Shown piece after piece: positions 45,008 through 54,006 of a DNA stretch of 62,712 nt. The translations under genes were made by a program, and so were the position numbers. Source of the stretch: Stenomitos frigidus ULC18 (GTDB lineage: Bacteria; Cyanobacteriota; Cyanobacteriia; Leptolyngbyales; Leptolyngbyaceae). The stretch spans positions 1 to 62,712 of the forward strand of contig NZ_PVWK01000010.1 of the NCBI RefSeq assembly GCF_003003795.1, written 5' to 3'. Within the stretch, counting starts at the first letter, position 1. Each line of letters begins with the position of its first letter. Under the pieces are notes generated by a model. It worked only from the letters and a program-made list of their open reading frames with translations, made no database searches and was not told the origin of the DNA.

Positions 45008-45103
45008 ATGTCTCTCTCAGCTTCTTCAACCATGCAAGCCTGTTCCACAGCACAAGTCATCCAAGACAACCCGACCCTCGAAGAGCGGGGCAGTGGTCGC
45101 TAG
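45008..45103 (+). CDS. patS-like: PatS-like peptide ending ERGSGR
   Basis: A 31-codon ORF, ATG 45008 to TAG 45103. The peptide starts MSLSASSTM, continues through QACSTAQVIQDNPTLE and ends ERGSGR immediately before the stop. Anabaena PatS also ends ERGSGR, and the RGSGR pentapeptide binds and inhibits HetR. PatS/PatX genes ending RG(S/T)GR are known widely in filamentous cyanobacteria, including many without heterocysts. An in-frame TAG at 45002-45004 fixes the ATG as the first start. AGGA lies 11 bases upstream, a loose ribosome site. Unlike PatX, I see no signal-like hydrophobic segment. It lies in a 990-base region with no other gene. Coding is inferred. Confidence 0.6.
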   Translation: MSLSASSTMQACSTAQVIQDNPTLEERGSGR

Positions 45104-45221
45104 GCTGCCTAATCGTTCGACTCTAAGCCTCTTTTTGCAACTTACGATACACAATTTCTCTCACCCTGGGCAGTATCTTAATACACCTAACATCTCAATT
45201 GAGACGCTTAACACCTTAACT

Positions 45222-45254
45222 GCCCCTGCTTGTTTACTTGTGGGGGCTTTCTTA
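45222..45254 (+). terminator. terminator-like hairpin, plus strand
   Basis: GCCCC, then TGCTTGTTTACTTGT, then GGGGGC, followed by TTTCTT. It would end a plus-strand transcript that has no other gene than the PatS-like ORF 120 bases before, so it may mark the end of that transcript or of an unannotated small RNA. Confidence 0.6.
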
Positions 45255-45305
45255 TGGCCTTAGGCACACTTAGGACTTGTTAAAAAATAACTGCATACTT
45301 TTGGA

Positions 45306-45368
45306 TTAGCGATCAGCCATCAGCGGTCAGCTTTTCTCCAATGGCTGACCGCTGACAGCTAACCGCTA
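45306..45368. repeat. 7-bp repeats arranged as an inverted pair
   Basis: AGCGGTCAGC and GCTGACCGCT flank TTTTCTCCAATG, with CAGCCATC and AGCTAACC units on either side. Part of the dispersed heptamer family; here it can form a hairpin. Confidence 0.65.
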
Positions 45369-45398
45369 CAGTCCATGACGTTATTTCTTTACAGCCCC

Positions 45399-45550
45399 TT
45401 ACAGCCGTTTGCAAACGGGTCAGCCACAGTGCGTAAAGCCTCGCAGCGTACAAGAAACGCGGAGCGAATGCTTTGTACTTACATCTTGATCGCGGGCGTG
45501 AGCGTCCCGCTCACACTCAGTTGATGTGGCTGATTCAAACAAAAATTGCT
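45399..45550. mobile_element. MITE-like element, copy 2
   Basis: 152 bases with the same left end as 37236 (TTACAGCCGTTTGCAAACGG) and a right end TTGATGTGGCTGATTCAAAC then AAAAATTGCT. The interior is longer than copy 1 and includes GTGAGCG-TCC-CGCTCAC, a small hairpin. GTCAGCCACA near the left end and TGTGGCTGAT near the right are complementary. Confidence 0.6.
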
Positions 45551-45627
45551 ATGGGAGCGCGGATTGCTGTTTTGCACTGAATTGCTGTCACCGACATAGA
45601 TCGCCTGTACTATGAAGGGGACGCTTT

Positions 45628-47826
45628 ATGTGTACGCCGATGGCAAAGCTGTTGCTGATTGAGAGTCCGGGTAAGTCCAAGAAGCTGAGTCAGATCTTGG
45701 GGGCGGGTTGGCAGGTCAAAGCCAGTATGGGACATGTGCGCGAACTGGCAAATGACGGCGAGGACGCGCTGGGCTTCGACCTGCTCGACAATCGGGTGGA
45801 GTGTCGCTATGAGCCCAGAGAAGCCAGAGGGCAGAAGGTGTTGGCAGAATTGCGCCAGGCGGTCAAGCAGGCGGATGCGGTTTACATTGCTACTGACCCC
45901 GATCGCGAAGGGGAAACGATCGGCTGGCATTTGCAACAGGCATTGAAGCTGAAAAACCCTCAACGGGTCGTGTATAGCGAAATCACTCCACAAGCCGTGC
46001 AAGCCGCGATCGCCCATCCCCGATCGCTCGACCAATCGCTGATTGCTGCCGGACGAGCACGCGATTGTCTCGATAAGTTGGTGGGCTACAAGGGCAGTAA
46101 GCATGTGGTGTGGCGACTTAACATTGGTGCTAAATCAATGGGACGGGTACAAAGTGCCACTCTCCATTTGCTATGTACCAGAGAAAAAGAGATTCAAGCC
46201 TTTCAGCCACACGACTATTGGAGCGTTTGGGTGGAGTATCAAGAAGGGTTCAAAGCCTTCTATCGCGCCCCCACCCGTCCTCAAAGCCGTCCCAAGGCCC
46301 CAACGCCTGGAGAGCCACCCGATGATGCTGCCGAAGGCAAGAACAGCCAGGAATCGGATCAAGTGACCAGTCAGGCAGAGGCCGATCGATTATTGGCGAT
46401 CGCCCGATCAACCCCGCATCAAGTAGCCACAGTAGAAGGAAAGACAACGACGCAAGCGGCTCCGCCTCCCTTTATCACCTCCTCCTTGCAGCAGGCAGCA
46501 GGCACCAAACTCCGCTTCAGCCCCGATAAAACGATGAAAGTGGCACAGTCGCTCTACGAAGCGGGGCACATCACTTACATGCGAACGGATTCGGTGCTGT
46601 TAGCAGCACCCTTCTGTGCGTCGGTACGTCAGTATCTAGAGCAGCATGATCCCCAGAATGTGCCCCAGCAAACTACACGACATCGGGCAGTCAAAGGCGC
46701 ACAGGAAGCCCATGAAGCGATTCGTCCAACGGCGATCGATCGGGTGCCCACACAACTGCAAACTCAGCTCAGTGGTGACGAGGCCAAACTGTATGAGCTG
46801 ATTTGGAACCGCGCGATCGCATCCCAATGTTGCCCTGCCCGATTGCGAAAAACGCGAGTTGTCACATGCTCTGGAGCGATTAATTGGGAAGCACGAGGGC
46901 AGGTTGTGGAATTCCCTGGTTACACTCACTACTGGAATAATTTGAGTGCCGATACCCAACTGCCAGTGTTGCAGCAGGGACAAGGACTCACCTTAAAACA
47001 GGCAGCAGCAGACAAAAAGCAAACTCAACCGCCGCCCCGCTATACCGAACCAAAGCTTGTACAGTTGATGGAACGGAAAGGCATTGGACGACCCAGCACC
47101 TACGCGCCGACCATCAAGACGCTCAAAGAGCGGGAGTATGTGCAGGTGGAAAAAGCAAAACTCCAGCCCACTGCCTTGGGCATGGAGCTAGACAACGCCT
47201 TGGAAACGCTGCTACCAGACTTACTGCAACCAGAATTTACAGCCCAAATGGAGCTAGCATTAGACACCATTGCTCAGGGCAAGCAAGACTGGCAGGGGTA
47301 TCTGACGCATTGGCATCGCACCTATTTTGCCCCGGCACTGGAGAAAGCGGGTCAACTTTTGCTCTCGAAGGGGATGCAACCATCGCAACTAAAGGGTGCC
47401 AAGACAAATCCGAAACCAGCCAAGCCGCCAGGAACGGTGACGAAAACAGCCTGCCCCAAGTGTGGCGAAGCGATGATCAAGGTGCCATCGAAGTCTAAGA
47501 AGCTCAAAGCCGATCATTTTCTTAAATGTGGAGTGGCAGGATGCGGCACAGCGATGTTCTGGAATGCTAAGGGGAAGCGGTATGAACTGCCCTATGCTCA
47601 GCGCACGCCTGACCCAGAGACGTTTACAAATATGTCTTGTCCTGTTTGTGGAGCGTTGTTGGAGCGCTATACCTACACAAAGGATGGGAAGGAGAAGGTG
47701 ATGTTGCGCTGTTCGCTACTGGAGCATCGACGGGGAAAATGCAAAGACGTCGCTTTTTTTGAGAGCCGCGAGGAGTTTTGGTCACCAAAATTTGGGACGC
47801 TGAAGCTGGAAACCTTAGTGACGTAA
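45628..47826 (+). CDS. topA: type IA DNA topoisomerase I
   Basis: A 732-residue type IA topoisomerase. The TOPRIM domain has LLLIESPGKSKKLSQIL and DAVYIATDPDREGETIGWHL (DxD metal site). The catalytic tyrosine is in HITYMRTDS; GRPSTYAPTIKTL is a family signature. The C-terminal part has zinc-ribbon-like segments (CPKCGEAM with CGVAGCG, and CPVCGALLERY with a later CKDVAF). It relaxes negative supercoils. Length is below the usual cyanobacterial TopA (about 870-900), so this may be a second, shorter paralogue. A P/E/G-rich insert (residues about 210-245) separates domains. The ATG at 45628 follows AAGGGG; ATG 45640 is possible. Confidence 0.93.
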   Translation: MCTPMAKLLLIESPGKSKKLSQILGAGWQVKASMGHVRELANDGEDALGFDLLDNRVECRYEPREARGQKVLAELRQAVKQADAVYIATDPDREGETIGWHLQQALKLKNPQRVVYSEITPQAVQAAIAHPRSLDQSLIAAGRARDCLDKLVGYKGSKHVVWRLNIGAKSMGRVQSATLHLLCTREKEIQAFQPHDYWSVWVEYQEGFKAFYRAPTRPQSRPKAPTPGEPPDDAAEGKNSQESDQVTSQAEADRLLAIARSTPHQVATVEGKTTTQAAPPPFITSSLQQAAGTKLRFSPDKTMKVAQSLYEAGHITYMRTDSVLLAAPFCASVRQYLEQHDPQNVPQQTTRHRAVKGAQEAHEAIRPTAIDRVPTQLQTQLSGDEAKLYELIWNRAIASQCCPARLRKTRVVTCSGAINWEARGQVVEFPGYTHYWNNLSADTQLPVLQQGQGLTLKQAAADKKQTQPPPRYTEPKLVQLMERKGIGRPSTYAPTIKTLKEREYVQVEKAKLQPTALGMELDNALETLLPDLLQPEFTAQMELALDTIAQGKQDWQGYLTHWHRTYFAPALEKAGQLLLSKGMQPSQLKGAKTNPKPAKPPGTVTKTACPKCGEAMIKVPSKSKKLKADHFLKCGVAGCGTAMFWNAKGKRYELPYAQRTPDPETFTNMSCPVCGALLERYTYTKDGKEKVMLRCSLLEHRRGKCKDVAFFESREEFWSPKFGTLKLETLVT

Positions 47827-47997
47827 ACGATCGGTGGCCTTAGTTTCGAAGCAGGCATCACACTTTCAGTTTCTCTTCGCGATCGCCTCTCTTCATTTGC
47901 TTAGTAGAAGACTCCCAGCATTGGGTTGCCTGCTCTTGAATCCCCACTAATTGCTATTGTCTTAAAGAGACACGCATTTGAGCTTAGTTGAGACGGC

Positions 47998-49596
47998 ATG
48001 GGCATCGCGATCGACTTTGGGACTAGCAACACCGTCATTGCCCGCTGGAATCGGGCGACGCAGCAACCAGAAACACTCTCTCTACCGGGTATTAGCGATC
48101 GCTCTGGTCAAAACCCGCCCCTGATTCCTAGCTTGCTTTATGTCGAAGATGCGAGCCAGGGCAAGGTTGTGGTAGGACAGGCCGTGCGCGATCGTGCCCT
48201 TGATTTGTCCACTGATCTGCGTTTCTTTCGCAACTTCAAGCGTGGTATCGGCTCCAGCGTCCAGGGCTTTCTACCAGAATTGGATGGACATACCATTCGC
48301 TTTGAGCAGATCGGGCAATGGTTTCTAGCTCAGCTTGTGCAGCAGCTGAAAACGATTGAACCAGACGCACGCCAATCGATCGTGTTTACCGTGCCCGTAG
48401 ACAGCTTTGAAGCCTATCGCCTCTGGTTGGGGCAAGTATGCGAGTCGCTGCAACTAGAGCAGGTGCGGATGCTAGACGAACCAACGGCAGCAGCGCTAGG
48501 TTATGGCTTAGCCGATCGAGAACTGTTGCTGGTGATTGATTTTGGTGGCGGTACGCTAGATCTCTCCCTGGTGCGGCTCGACAGTGCCCACTTGAGGACA
48601 AAACCACTCGGCTTTATCCTCAAGTGGGGGCAAAAATCGTTTGCTGAACAATCCGGTCAACAGCCGAAAATAGCCAGAGTGTTGGCGAAGGCAGGACAAA
48701 ATCTTGGTGGTTCGGATATCGACCACTGGTTGGTGGACTATTTTGCCGAAACGCAAGGACTAGCAGCGACTGCACTAACCACACGCTTGGCGGAACGGCT
48801 CAAAATTCAGCTTTCGTTGCAAACGCAGGCACAGGAAGTGTACTTTAACGACGAGACCTTCGAAAGCTATGAACTACAGTTGAGCCGCGACCAGTTTGAA
48901 GACATCCTGACGCAGCGTCTGTTTTTTGAGCGGCTCAATGCCGCCCTCTCGCAGGTCGTGCAGCAAGCCCGACGACAGGGGGTAGAACTGACCGATATTG
49001 ATGCGGTGCTGTTAGTCGGTGGCACTGCACAAATTCCAGCCGTGCAAACCTGGGTGCAGCAATACTTTGAAGCGGGAAAAGTGCGCTGTGAAAAGCCCTT
49101 TGAGGCGATCGCACACGGTGCACTTCAGCTCAGCCAGGGTATTGAAGTCAAAGACTTTCTTTATCACGGCTATGGCATTCGCTACTGGGATCGTCGCCAT
49201 AGCTGCCACAACTGGCATCCACTCATTAAAGCGGGGCAAGCCTACCCGATGGCTAATCCGGTAGAACTGTTGCTCGGTGCGTCGGTGGACAACCAGCCCA
49301 GTATTGAATTAGTGATCGGCGAACTGGGTATAGAAGCCAACCAAACAGAAGTCTACTTCGACGGCGATCGCCTGGTGACTCGGCGCCTTGACAGCAGCCA
49401 AACTCAAGTACAACCGCTGAACGATCGCGATGGTGCCCGCAAAATTGCCAAACTTGAGCCGCCAGGACATCCAGGAAGCGATCGCGTTAAGGTCTTGTTT
49501 CGCGTCGATGACCAGCGCTTTCTCCGCATCACGGTTGAAGACCTGCTAGCCCTGCAAACGCTGATCGATGATCAACCGGTTGTGCAACTGCGTTAA
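47998..49596 (+). CDS. Hsp70-family (DnaK-like) protein
   Basis: A 532-residue protein with a full actin-like ATPase: phosphate-1 IAIDFGTSNTVIARW, connect-1 EPTAAALGYGL, phosphate-2 LLVIDFGGGTLDLSLV, and adenosine motif VLLVGGTAQIPAVQTWV. The substrate-binding half (from about 390) is short and unlike true DnaK (about 640 residues), and it lacks the C-terminal lid and EEVD-like end. It resembles divergent cyanobacterial Hsp70 homologues of unknown client. No grpE or dnaJ is near. Confidence 0.9.
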   Translation: MGIAIDFGTSNTVIARWNRATQQPETLSLPGISDRSGQNPPLIPSLLYVEDASQGKVVVGQAVRDRALDLSTDLRFFRNFKRGIGSSVQGFLPELDGHTIRFEQIGQWFLAQLVQQLKTIEPDARQSIVFTVPVDSFEAYRLWLGQVCESLQLEQVRMLDEPTAAALGYGLADRELLLVIDFGGGTLDLSLVRLDSAHLRTKPLGFILKWGQKSFAEQSGQQPKIARVLAKAGQNLGGSDIDHWLVDYFAETQGLAATALTTRLAERLKIQLSLQTQAQEVYFNDETFESYELQLSRDQFEDILTQRLFFERLNAALSQVVQQARRQGVELTDIDAVLLVGGTAQIPAVQTWVQQYFEAGKVRCEKPFEAIAHGALQLSQGIEVKDFLYHGYGIRYWDRRHSCHNWHPLIKAGQAYPMANPVELLLGASVDNQPSIELVIGELGIEANQTEVYFDGDRLVTRRLDSSQTQVQPLNDRDGARKIAKLEPPGHPGSDRVKVLFRVDDQRFLRITVEDLLALQTLIDDQPVVQLR

Positions 49597-49654
49597 GCAG
49601 CGATCGTTCGTTGGTAAAGCAGCGAATGACATTCATCTGACATCTTGCAACACT

Positions 49655-49770
49655 TGCAACAACCGCCCTGCAATGAATTGCGGGCTAACAGGCAAAGTCC
49701 GTTAAAACGGACTGAAGTGCTTCATCAATCAGACTTTCAACCCATTTCAAGGGGTTTAGGCTACTAGCCC
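49655..49770. repeat. palindromic dispersed-repeat candidate
   Basis: Contains the perfect inverted pair AGTCCGTT-AA-AACGGACT (49696-49713) and GCAATGAATTGCGGGC, followed by AAGGGGTTTAGG/CTAGCCCC. I recall this kind of sequence as a recurrent cyanobacterial palindromic repeat. It occupies most of the 300-base gap after the Hsp70 gene; no gene is seen there. Confidence 0.55.
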
Positions 49771-49896
49771 CGAATGCTTTTGAGGGCAAGTAATTGGGAA
49801 AGGTGAAAGATTTGAGTGCACTAAACCTGCTGAACGCTGACGGTTTTGCATGTCAGTTTGACGGAGTGCTTCTACTGCGTGGCTTCGTCTACCGAC

Positions 49897-50088
49897 TTAA
49901 TCACTTAATTGCATCAGTGCAAAATAAACATTGACCGCCAGAATTCCTGGTAGCAGTGACGCTAATTCCAGGTTGAAATTGAGTAGCTGTACCAGAGGAA
50001 AGTAGAAGCTAGCCCAAAGGCCAACAGCTAACCCGAAGGGTGTGACTAAAAACTCAATAAATTCCAAAAAACTCAGCAATAATTTCAT
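49897..50088 (-). CDS. small two-helix membrane protein, unknown function
   Basis: A 63-residue ORF, very hydrophobic: helix 1 about residues 13-33 (TPFGLAVGLWASFYFPLVQLL), helix 2 about 41-58 (ASLLPGILAVNVYFALM). A strong AAGGAG lies 8 bases before the ATG, which supports translation. No family is recognised. It lies downstream of the metallophosphoesterase gene on the same strand, 306 bases away. Confidence 0.6.
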   Translation of the reverse strand: MKLLLSFLEFIEFLVTPFGLAVGLWASFYFPLVQLLNFNLELASLLPGILAVNVYFALMQLSD

Positions 50089-50394
50089 TGCTTGTTCTCC
50101 TTTGTGGCGGTTGCCAGGTAGTTAGGATGCACGGCTGGATTGGCAGCAAACGCTGGTTCATCGTTGTGGTCAGTGGGGGATGAAGCCGTTCTCTGGGTGC
50201 TACAGCCGCAATGTTTGAGGTTCCTGGAATCAGCGGTACTTCATTCGGGTGAAAAATGGCTTCGAGTGACTTCGGAAGGAGAATTAATGAAAGCGTCATT
50301 TTTGGGTGGGGGCGCACAGCCGTGCGCCTCCTATAGAACCCCTAACTGACAGCGCTTTTCACCTGGGTAAACCACCAAGGCTCTGTAGGAAAGG
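50089..50394. other. intergenic with a stable hairpin
   Basis: GGCGCAC-AGCC-GTGCGCC at 50312-50329 forms a 7-bp GC-rich stem after the metallophosphoesterase stop. A 20-codon frame at 50286 has a near-perfect GGAAGGAG ribosome site but no downstream partner and is not called. Nothing else is seen. Confidence 0.4.
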
Positions 50395-51966
50395 CTAAAT
50401 CGTAAATGGGTCGAGGGCGTAATCATGCCATTGCCTGTGAAACCGTTCGGCTATATACGGGCGTACGACAAAGGTTGGTGGCGTTCCTGCCTGCACATCA
50501 ATCCGAATGAACGAATAGGGCCGTCGCCGATGTGATCCCTGACCACTGCGTCCGACAAAGAGCTTCGATCGAGCAACTAACCGTTCTTCATCGACACCTG
50601 ACTGCCCAAAAAATTCCCTTACGTCAGGTCCTTCTTCACGCTGCCGCCGCAAACTGAAGCCACTGCCACCGCAGACAATCCAATTCGTATTGGCATCAGC
50701 ATGCCCCGTTTCTAATGTGCGCAGATACTCTAGACAATGGGCATGCCCATTCAACACCAGATCCACGATCGGACGACCCTGTGCGCGATCGCCAACCGTT
50801 GCCGCCACCGCATCCAACACTTGTCGCAGTCGATAGCGCACTGCCAACGTTTGTGCCTGGTGCCACTTGGTTGCCTCGGTGACATACGCTGGATGATGGA
50901 AAAAGAGCACCCGTCCTCTCACTCCATCGGTCTGCCACGACTCAATCAACGTTTGTTGGAGCCAATCTAATTGGTGCAAATCCGTTTCGGTGGTTTCATT
51001 GGATTCCAACTGCTTAGTAATGTCTTTGGCCACTTCAGTGAGCTGTTCGAGCTTGGCTTGCAGATCATCCATCCGCTCCGCATCGTCTGGTTCGTCAGGG
51101 TTAAGCTTGGCAAGGGTCAACAAAATTTCCTGCACCTGATTATCGACATCATCTCGCTGCTGCTCCAGGTGACGACGGTATTTTGCGCCAGCAGGGTTAT
51201 CGGGCAGCGGGATCGGCGCATTGATCGTGTTTGAATCCAGCGCAAAAAAATCAACGCCGCCCGATCGAAACGTGTAGTAACGATTGGGCAGTCGGGTAAA
51301 ATGTCCTGGCTGATAGCTCAAGCAGCGCCCCGTTTCCGTTTTCGCAGTGTAGTGCTTGTCTAGATGGTGCTCTAACTCGGCGGGCTTGAGCGCTTTGAGA
51401 TAGTCGAGAAAAGCGCGGGCATAGGCATTGCCCTGCACAGAGCCACGCCAACTCACATCCAGGTCAAGACTCGACTGGAACAATTGACGCAGCGGTAGCG
51501 TGAGCTGCGACAGCATGCCATAGAGCAGAGGCATGTCGTAGTAGTCGTGGTTGCCGGGAATGGGTAGAAACGGCAGGTTAAAGACCATGCGATCGTAGGC
51601 AAGGCGCTTGAAATTGTCGCCCCCCACTAGAAACTCTCGATACGGCTCAATAAAGTTAGGCGGATAATAGGCGCTCGATCCCGTCAGGTAGATGACATCC
51701 CCTGTATGCAACACAAAGCGGCAGGCCTCCTGATGCTCCAACATTTGTTCGGCGATGCGTCGCTGTGGGTTATGCCCTCGATGTGGCCCAGAGCCACTGT
51801 CGCCCAGCACCATAAAGGAAAATTCGGCCTTGTCGTCCTGCCCATCATCCAGCACCAAACGAGTCTGATCGATGCCCCGCTGCTCGATCGCGGGTTCACG
51901 CCAGCGCACCCGTTGCTCCATCTTGCGGATTTTAGTGGCGATCGGTGGGTCGATCACAAATTCCAT
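50395..51966 (-). CDS. calcineurin-like metallophosphoesterase
   Basis: A 523-residue protein. The metal-site motifs run in order: FMVLGDSGSG (GDxG variant of the first motif), VLHTGDVIYLTG, PIPGNHDYYD (GNHD), LFFHHPAY and VLNGHAHCLEYL (GHxH). The middle (about 270-330) is a charged helical insert (RDDVDNQVQEILLTLAKLN, ERMDDLQAKLEQLTEVAKD). No signal peptide is evident, so it is probably cytoplasmic. The substrate is unknown; family members cleave phosphomonoesters or diesters. Confidence 0.9.
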   Translation of the reverse strand: MEFVIDPPIATKIRKMEQRVRWREPAIEQRGIDQTRLVLDDGQDDKAEFSFMVLGDSGSGPHRGHNPQRRIAEQMLEHQEACRFVLHTGDVIYLTGSSAYYPPNFIEPYREFLVGGDNFKRLAYDRMVFNLPFLPIPGNHDYYDMPLLYGMLSQLTLPLRQLFQSSLDLDVSWRGSVQGNAYARAFLDYLKALKPAELEHHLDKHYTAKTETGRCLSYQPGHFTRLPNRYYTFRSGGVDFFALDSNTINAPIPLPDNPAGAKYRRHLEQQRDDVDNQVQEILLTLAKLNPDEPDDAERMDDLQAKLEQLTEVAKDITKQLESNETTETDLHQLDWLQQTLIESWQTDGVRGRVLFFHHPAYVTEATKWHQAQTLAVRYRLRQVLDAVAATVGDRAQGRPIVDLVLNGHAHCLEYLRTLETGHADANTNWIVCGGSGFSLRRQREEGPDVREFFGQSGVDEERLVARSKLFVGRSGQGSHRRRPYSFIRIDVQAGTPPTFVVRPYIAERFHRQWHDYALDPFTI

Positions 51967-52157
51967 TACAGCTTTGCTCCCTGTTGCAGCGTCTGATGCT
52001 ATTGTCGGCGATCGCCCGGATTCGTGGTCACGATCGAGATAACATCGCCTAAATCAAGCGTTATCTAAATTTCTAGCTACTCCTCCGTCTTTAGGCAGAG
52101 TTAAAAGTGGGCGGTTTCCTATACCGTCATAAGTGCAAAGAGCTGATGACTCCAAAA

Positions 52158-52175
52158 CCCCAGGGCAACTTGGGG
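52158..52175. terminator. hairpin downstream of the CDF gene
   Basis: CCCCAG-GGCAA-CTTGGGG. On the minus strand, where the CDF gene ends 74 bases earlier, it is followed by TTTT. On the plus strand it is followed by CTTTCGTCTTT, which would suit an unknown plus transcript. Confidence 0.55.
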
Positions 52176-52248
52176 CTTTCGTCTTTAAAGGGCGGCACAA
52201 GCTGAAAAGGTGCTGTGAATGTCAGCAAAGCTCTTACAGGTCAAGCTT

Positions 52249-53190
52249 CTAGGGTCTTCCCTTCTCAACCCCGCTTTTAGGGGACTCATAGGTAATTTGA
52301 TCGGACGTGTAACCGGGTGGCTCAACGTGGATCAGGATGCGAGCTGGGCCAAAGCGTGCTTCCAGGCGTGCTTCCAAATCTTCGGTCATTTGATGCGCGG
52401 TTTCGACGTCCGGGGCGCTGACAATCAGGTGCATCTCGATAAAGGTTTGCCGACCCACTACGCCTCTAGACGCAATGTCATGGCAGTTCAGCACACCAGG
52501 AACCTGCATGGCGATCGCGTGAATGGCTTCAGGCGCGATCGCCACTTCATCAACCAGCGACGGTAGATTCTCTTTAAGCACTGACCAACCGCTGTAAAAC
52601 ACTAGAATGGCAACCGGAAACGCCAGCACCACGTCTAACCACTGCAACCCCCATGCCCAGACGCCGATTAAGCCGCCCATCACGCTAATCGTGACCCAAA
52701 TGTCGCTCATCGTGTGTTTGGCATCGGCAACTAAAATGGGGCTCCCAACCCGCAAGCCTTCACGACGTTCGTAAAAGGCCACAAAAATATTCACGCCCAG
52801 CACGATCAGCAGTATCCAGAGTTCTTGGGGAGAAATTTTTACAGGCGTGTGACGAGGCGTGAGTAAGTGCTCGATCGCGCCTTGCAAAATCTCGAAGCAG
52901 GCAATACCCAGAAAAGCCGCAATGCCCAGTGCACCAACGGCTTCAAACTTTTGGTGCCCATACGGATGGTCGCGATCGGGTTCGGGAGAGGAAAAGCGAC
53001 TGGCAATTAAGCCCATCACATTGTTAGCGCTATCAGTAACGCTATGCAGGGCATCGGCCAGCAGGCTGAGCGAGCCAGTCAGCCAGCCCACTCCAGCCTT
53101 TAGCACCATGACAAAGAGGTTGAGCAGCAGAGTGATCAGCAACACCCGACGCACATGTGATCGATTATCTACAGCCACAGGTTTGATCAA
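52249..53190 (-). CDS. cation diffusion facilitator transporter
   Basis: A 313-residue CDF antiporter with six helices. The metal site is LLADALHSVTDSANN (helix II, HxxxD) and LVADAKHTMSDIWVT (helix V, HxxxD), the Zn/Fe/Mn-type arrangement. DRDHPYGHQKFE in the loop is a CDF signature. The cytoplasmic C-terminal domain (from about 215) contains VPGVLNCHDIASR and FIEMHLIV. It exports divalent metals by proton exchange. The ATG at 53190 starts MIKPVAVDNRSH. Confidence 0.92.
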   Translation of the reverse strand: MIKPVAVDNRSHVRRVLLITLLLNLFVMVLKAGVGWLTGSLSLLADALHSVTDSANNVMGLIASRFSSPEPDRDHPYGHQKFEAVGALGIAAFLGIACFEILQGAIEHLLTPRHTPVKISPQELWILLIVLGVNIFVAFYERREGLRVGSPILVADAKHTMSDIWVTISVMGGLIGVWAWGLQWLDVVLAFPVAILVFYSGWSVLKENLPSLVDEVAIAPEAIHAIAMQVPGVLNCHDIASRGVVGRQTFIEMHLIVSAPDVETAHQMTEDLEARLEARFGPARILIHVEPPGYTSDQITYESPKSGVEKGRP

Positions 53191-53437
53191 ACTCGTTTCC
53201 TCTCACTGTAGGACAGCACTCGTTCCTTCACCACTGGGCTTAGGTGCTTAAAAACAATCTTTTGCAGTAGCTGGCTAATGCTGCGATCGCTCAATGGCAG
53301 CAACCGTTTGGTGACAGTACGGCTCACTCATCGCTGTGGCTTGTTTGCTCGGTTCTGTCACTGATTCTAAAGAGAAGATCTTTTCAGTTACTATCACCAG
53401 TACCATTTAGAGTGCCGATCGTTGGATTCCAACACGT

Positions 53438-53788
53438 ATGACTGCATCTCGGTTCACAATTAACCTGGTTGAGGGGTCTGTCGCAATTAGCTTCACGCCT
53501 CAAGCGGCTCAAGCTTTACAGCTATCGCTCTCGCATTTGATGGACAGCCTCAAAGCCACAGCCACAAAGACTGTTCCTGGAGGACGCAAGACACCGCAAA
53601 AGCCGATGGAATACCAATATACGGGTGAAGTCTTTCTCGAAATTTTTTGTAACCCCAATATCTGGCCCACTCCGTTTGCGGCAAAAGTCTTGATTACGCT
53701 ACGGGACGATCGTATTCGCCTGACCACCGAAGCGGAACTCAGCCGTTTGATAGAAGACCTCAACCAATATATCGAGCAAACTGCCTAG
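53438..53788 (+). CDS. conserved hypothetical protein
   Basis: A 116-residue soluble protein. Two short beta-rich parts (FTINLVEGSVAISFTPQAAQ and YQYTGEVFLEIFCNP, then KVLITLRDDRIRLTTEAELS) flank a polar linker. No family name is certain. ATG 53438 with upstream GATTCCAACACGT has a poor ribosome site. Its even codon use and lack of competing frames support coding. Confidence 0.65.
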   Translation: MTASRFTINLVEGSVAISFTPQAAQALQLSLSHLMDSLKATATKTVPGGRKTPQKPMEYQYTGEVFLEIFCNPNIWPTPFAAKVLITLRDDRIRLTTEAELSRLIEDLNQYIEQTA

Positions 53789-54006
53789 AGTTGGTAACGT
53801 GCGCAACGGTGAAAGCAAGCCCGAAAAACGAGGCGCTGATCTCATTCAACGATTTTAGTCAAAGGTTTAGCCAACAAAGGCGTGGCTGCAAAAAATCAGT
53901 TAGCTACAACCAAAATCTGCTTTTTTCTCCGAACTCTGGCGTCTCATGCCTGTATTTGTAGAATAGGCTTAGACTGTTCGCATGATGCTTAAAGGATACG
54001 GTTGAG

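Noticed and set aside
44840-45140. possible 6S RNA, tmRNA or cobalamin riboswitch
   Set aside because: I looked for the tmRNA tag, B12-box wording and a long closed hairpin and saw none. The GTTCGACTC at 45115 is not part of a tRNA cloverleaf.
50286-50349. 20-codon ORF with strong ribosome site
   Set aside because: No downstream gene on the strand for a leader peptide to control, and it runs into a hairpin.
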